Assembly (NCBI GenBank): GCA_028723545.1
Contig: JAQYER010000099.1
Span: 1-5,486, forward strand
Reading direction: 5' to 3'
Length of the DNA: 5,486 bases
DNA from: Caryophanales bacterium
GTDB lineage: Bacteria; Bacillota_I; Bacilli_A; RFN20; CAG-826
The notes under the pieces were generated by a model. That model did not search any database, was not told the DNA's origin, and was given only the letters and a program-made list of their open reading frames with translations. The position numbers and the translations under genes were made by a program. Shown here piece after piece: positions 4,819-5,486 of this stretch. Each line of letters starts with the position of its first letter. Positions within the stretch are counted from its first letter, which is position 1.

Positions 4819-5486
4819 CAATCATCCTTCCATCATCTTCAACGATTAAGTTCCACTTTTTATTATATTTAGATTTACTTAAGTTCTTATCTAAATAATT
4901 GATATGTTTGCTAACCTTAGATAAACAGAGTTTTAAAAAACTAGATGGAACATTATTTTCTAAATGCTTTTCAAATAGATAGCCAACTTTGATATATAAA
5001 ATAGCTTTGTCCTTTTTCTTAAGGATGTGTTTGATATCTTCAAAATTTAATTTAGGAGCGTCTTCTAAAGCGTATTCTATTTCTTCTAATCCTCCAGCTA
5101 GAGTAATGTTATCAATAGAATCAACAATCGCTCTTTCTAAAGTGACTACACGTATGCCTTCTTCTTTCATTTTATCTAAGACGAAAGAAGCATCATTTGA
5201 TTTTTTGCATGAATATGTCGCTTCTTCAAAATCAACGTCATGATAAAAGGTCTTAGAGATGTAAGTAAAAGATGAGACAAACGATTGATTGGCTAATCCA
5301 TAATATTCTAATGCTTCATGATAAGAGAAATAGGCGTCACTAGCCAAAGCACATCCAATCTGGAATTTAGAAGCATATATATTTTCGGTAGAAGGATCCA
5401 CTAAAGCATATAATCCTCGTTTAACTAATTTCACTTTACCTTTTTTCATTAAACGAAATATAAAAACATTGAAACTATTCTTATTA
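4805..5486 (-). CDS. AbiEi-family antitoxin / regulator, copy 2 (N-terminus outside window)
   Basis: The frame is open to the right edge: NKNSFNVFIFRL precedes the Met at 5449, and these residues fit the winged-helix recognition region. That Met is therefore internal and the true start lies beyond 5486. The visible 226 residues show FRLMKKGKVKLVKRGLYAL (end of the winged helix), then, numbered from the internal Met, the AbiEi core YFSYHEALEYYGLANQ (40-55) and VVTLERAIVDSI (101-112). A helical C-terminus ends at TAA 4805-4807. This pattern belongs to the AbiEi group with the SYHxALEYYGL motif, clearly different from copy 1 at 2076-2678. No lesion is seen in the visible part. The partner toxin gene begins inside its last codons but is broken, so the antitoxin is left alone. 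A likely role is DNA-binding autorepressor and neutraliser of toxin action in the cytoplasm. Confidence 0.88.
   Translation of the reverse strand, partial: NKNSFNVFIFRLMKKGKVKLVKRGLYALVDPSTENIYASKFQIGCALASDAYFSYHEALEYYGLANQSFVSSFTYISKTFYHDVDFEEATYSCKKSNDASFVLDKMKEEGIRVVTLERAIVDSIDNITLAGGLEEIEYALEDAPKLNFEDIKHILKKKDKAILYIKVGYLFEKHLENNVPSSFLKLCLSKVSKHINYLDKNLSKSKYNKKWNLIVEDDGRMIDELF

Noticed and set aside
4600..4872. 90-codon plus-strand frame
   Set aside because: It runs through the IS end, antisense to the AbiEii-2 stump and the AbiEi-2 3' end, and has no SD. It is an opposite-strand shadow.
1..5486. CRISPR array, tRNA, rRNA or riboswitch
   Set aside because: I found no regularly spaced short repeats, no cloverleaf with a conserved T-loop, and no recognisable riboswitch or rRNA sequence.

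Overview
The window is a low-GC, AT-rich bacterial segment. Codon use favours AT, stop codons are TAA or TAG, Shine-Dalgarno (SD) sequences are purine-rich, and the genes are of kinds common in Bacilli, Erysipelotrichia and related gut Firmicutes. That points to a low-GC Firmicute, but no marker gene fixes the taxon. The standard code explains everything; nothing requires TGA to be read as Trp.

Layout, left to right. Bases 1-427 (+) are the 3' end of a repeat-containing, probably surface-exposed or secreted protein, followed by a strong UUCG-loop terminator. Bases 428-692 hold no gene that I can support, only that terminator and a large imperfect hairpin behind fic. From 693 to 5486 every host-type gene is on the minus strand. 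In transcription order these are: a 5'-truncated AbiEi antitoxin (4805-5486), the stump of its AbiEii toxin (4689-4818), an IS30-family remnant lying in the stump (4311-4688, its own transposase fragment on +), an AAA/DUF4143 ATPase (2963-4225), a second, different AbiEi antitoxin (2076-2678), the wreck of its AbiEii toxin (1830-2071), and a Fic-domain protein (693-1748).

The main reading is a defence/toxin-antitoxin island in decay. It carries two type IV (AbiE) loci from two different AbiEi/AbiEii subfamilies. In both, the antitoxin reading frame is open and looks normal, while the toxin is destroyed. Toxin 1 has lost its ATG (now ACG, 7 nt behind an intact SD), carries a frameshifting deletion, and lacks everything after the second nucleotidyltransferase motif. 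Toxin 2 has one extra A in an A-tract and ends exactly at the terminal repeat of the IS30 remnant, just before its catalytic GG motif would begin. The pattern looks like loss of toxins with retention of antitoxin/repressors.

The antitoxin-1 promoter is informative. A perfect 8-bp inverted repeat flanks a perfect TATAAT box, and the -10 is so close to the ATG that the mRNA should be leaderless. The Fic protein looks catalytically complete and carries an N-terminal self-inhibitory motif. The DUF4143 ATPase is full length, but its Walker B aspartate is replaced by tyrosine.
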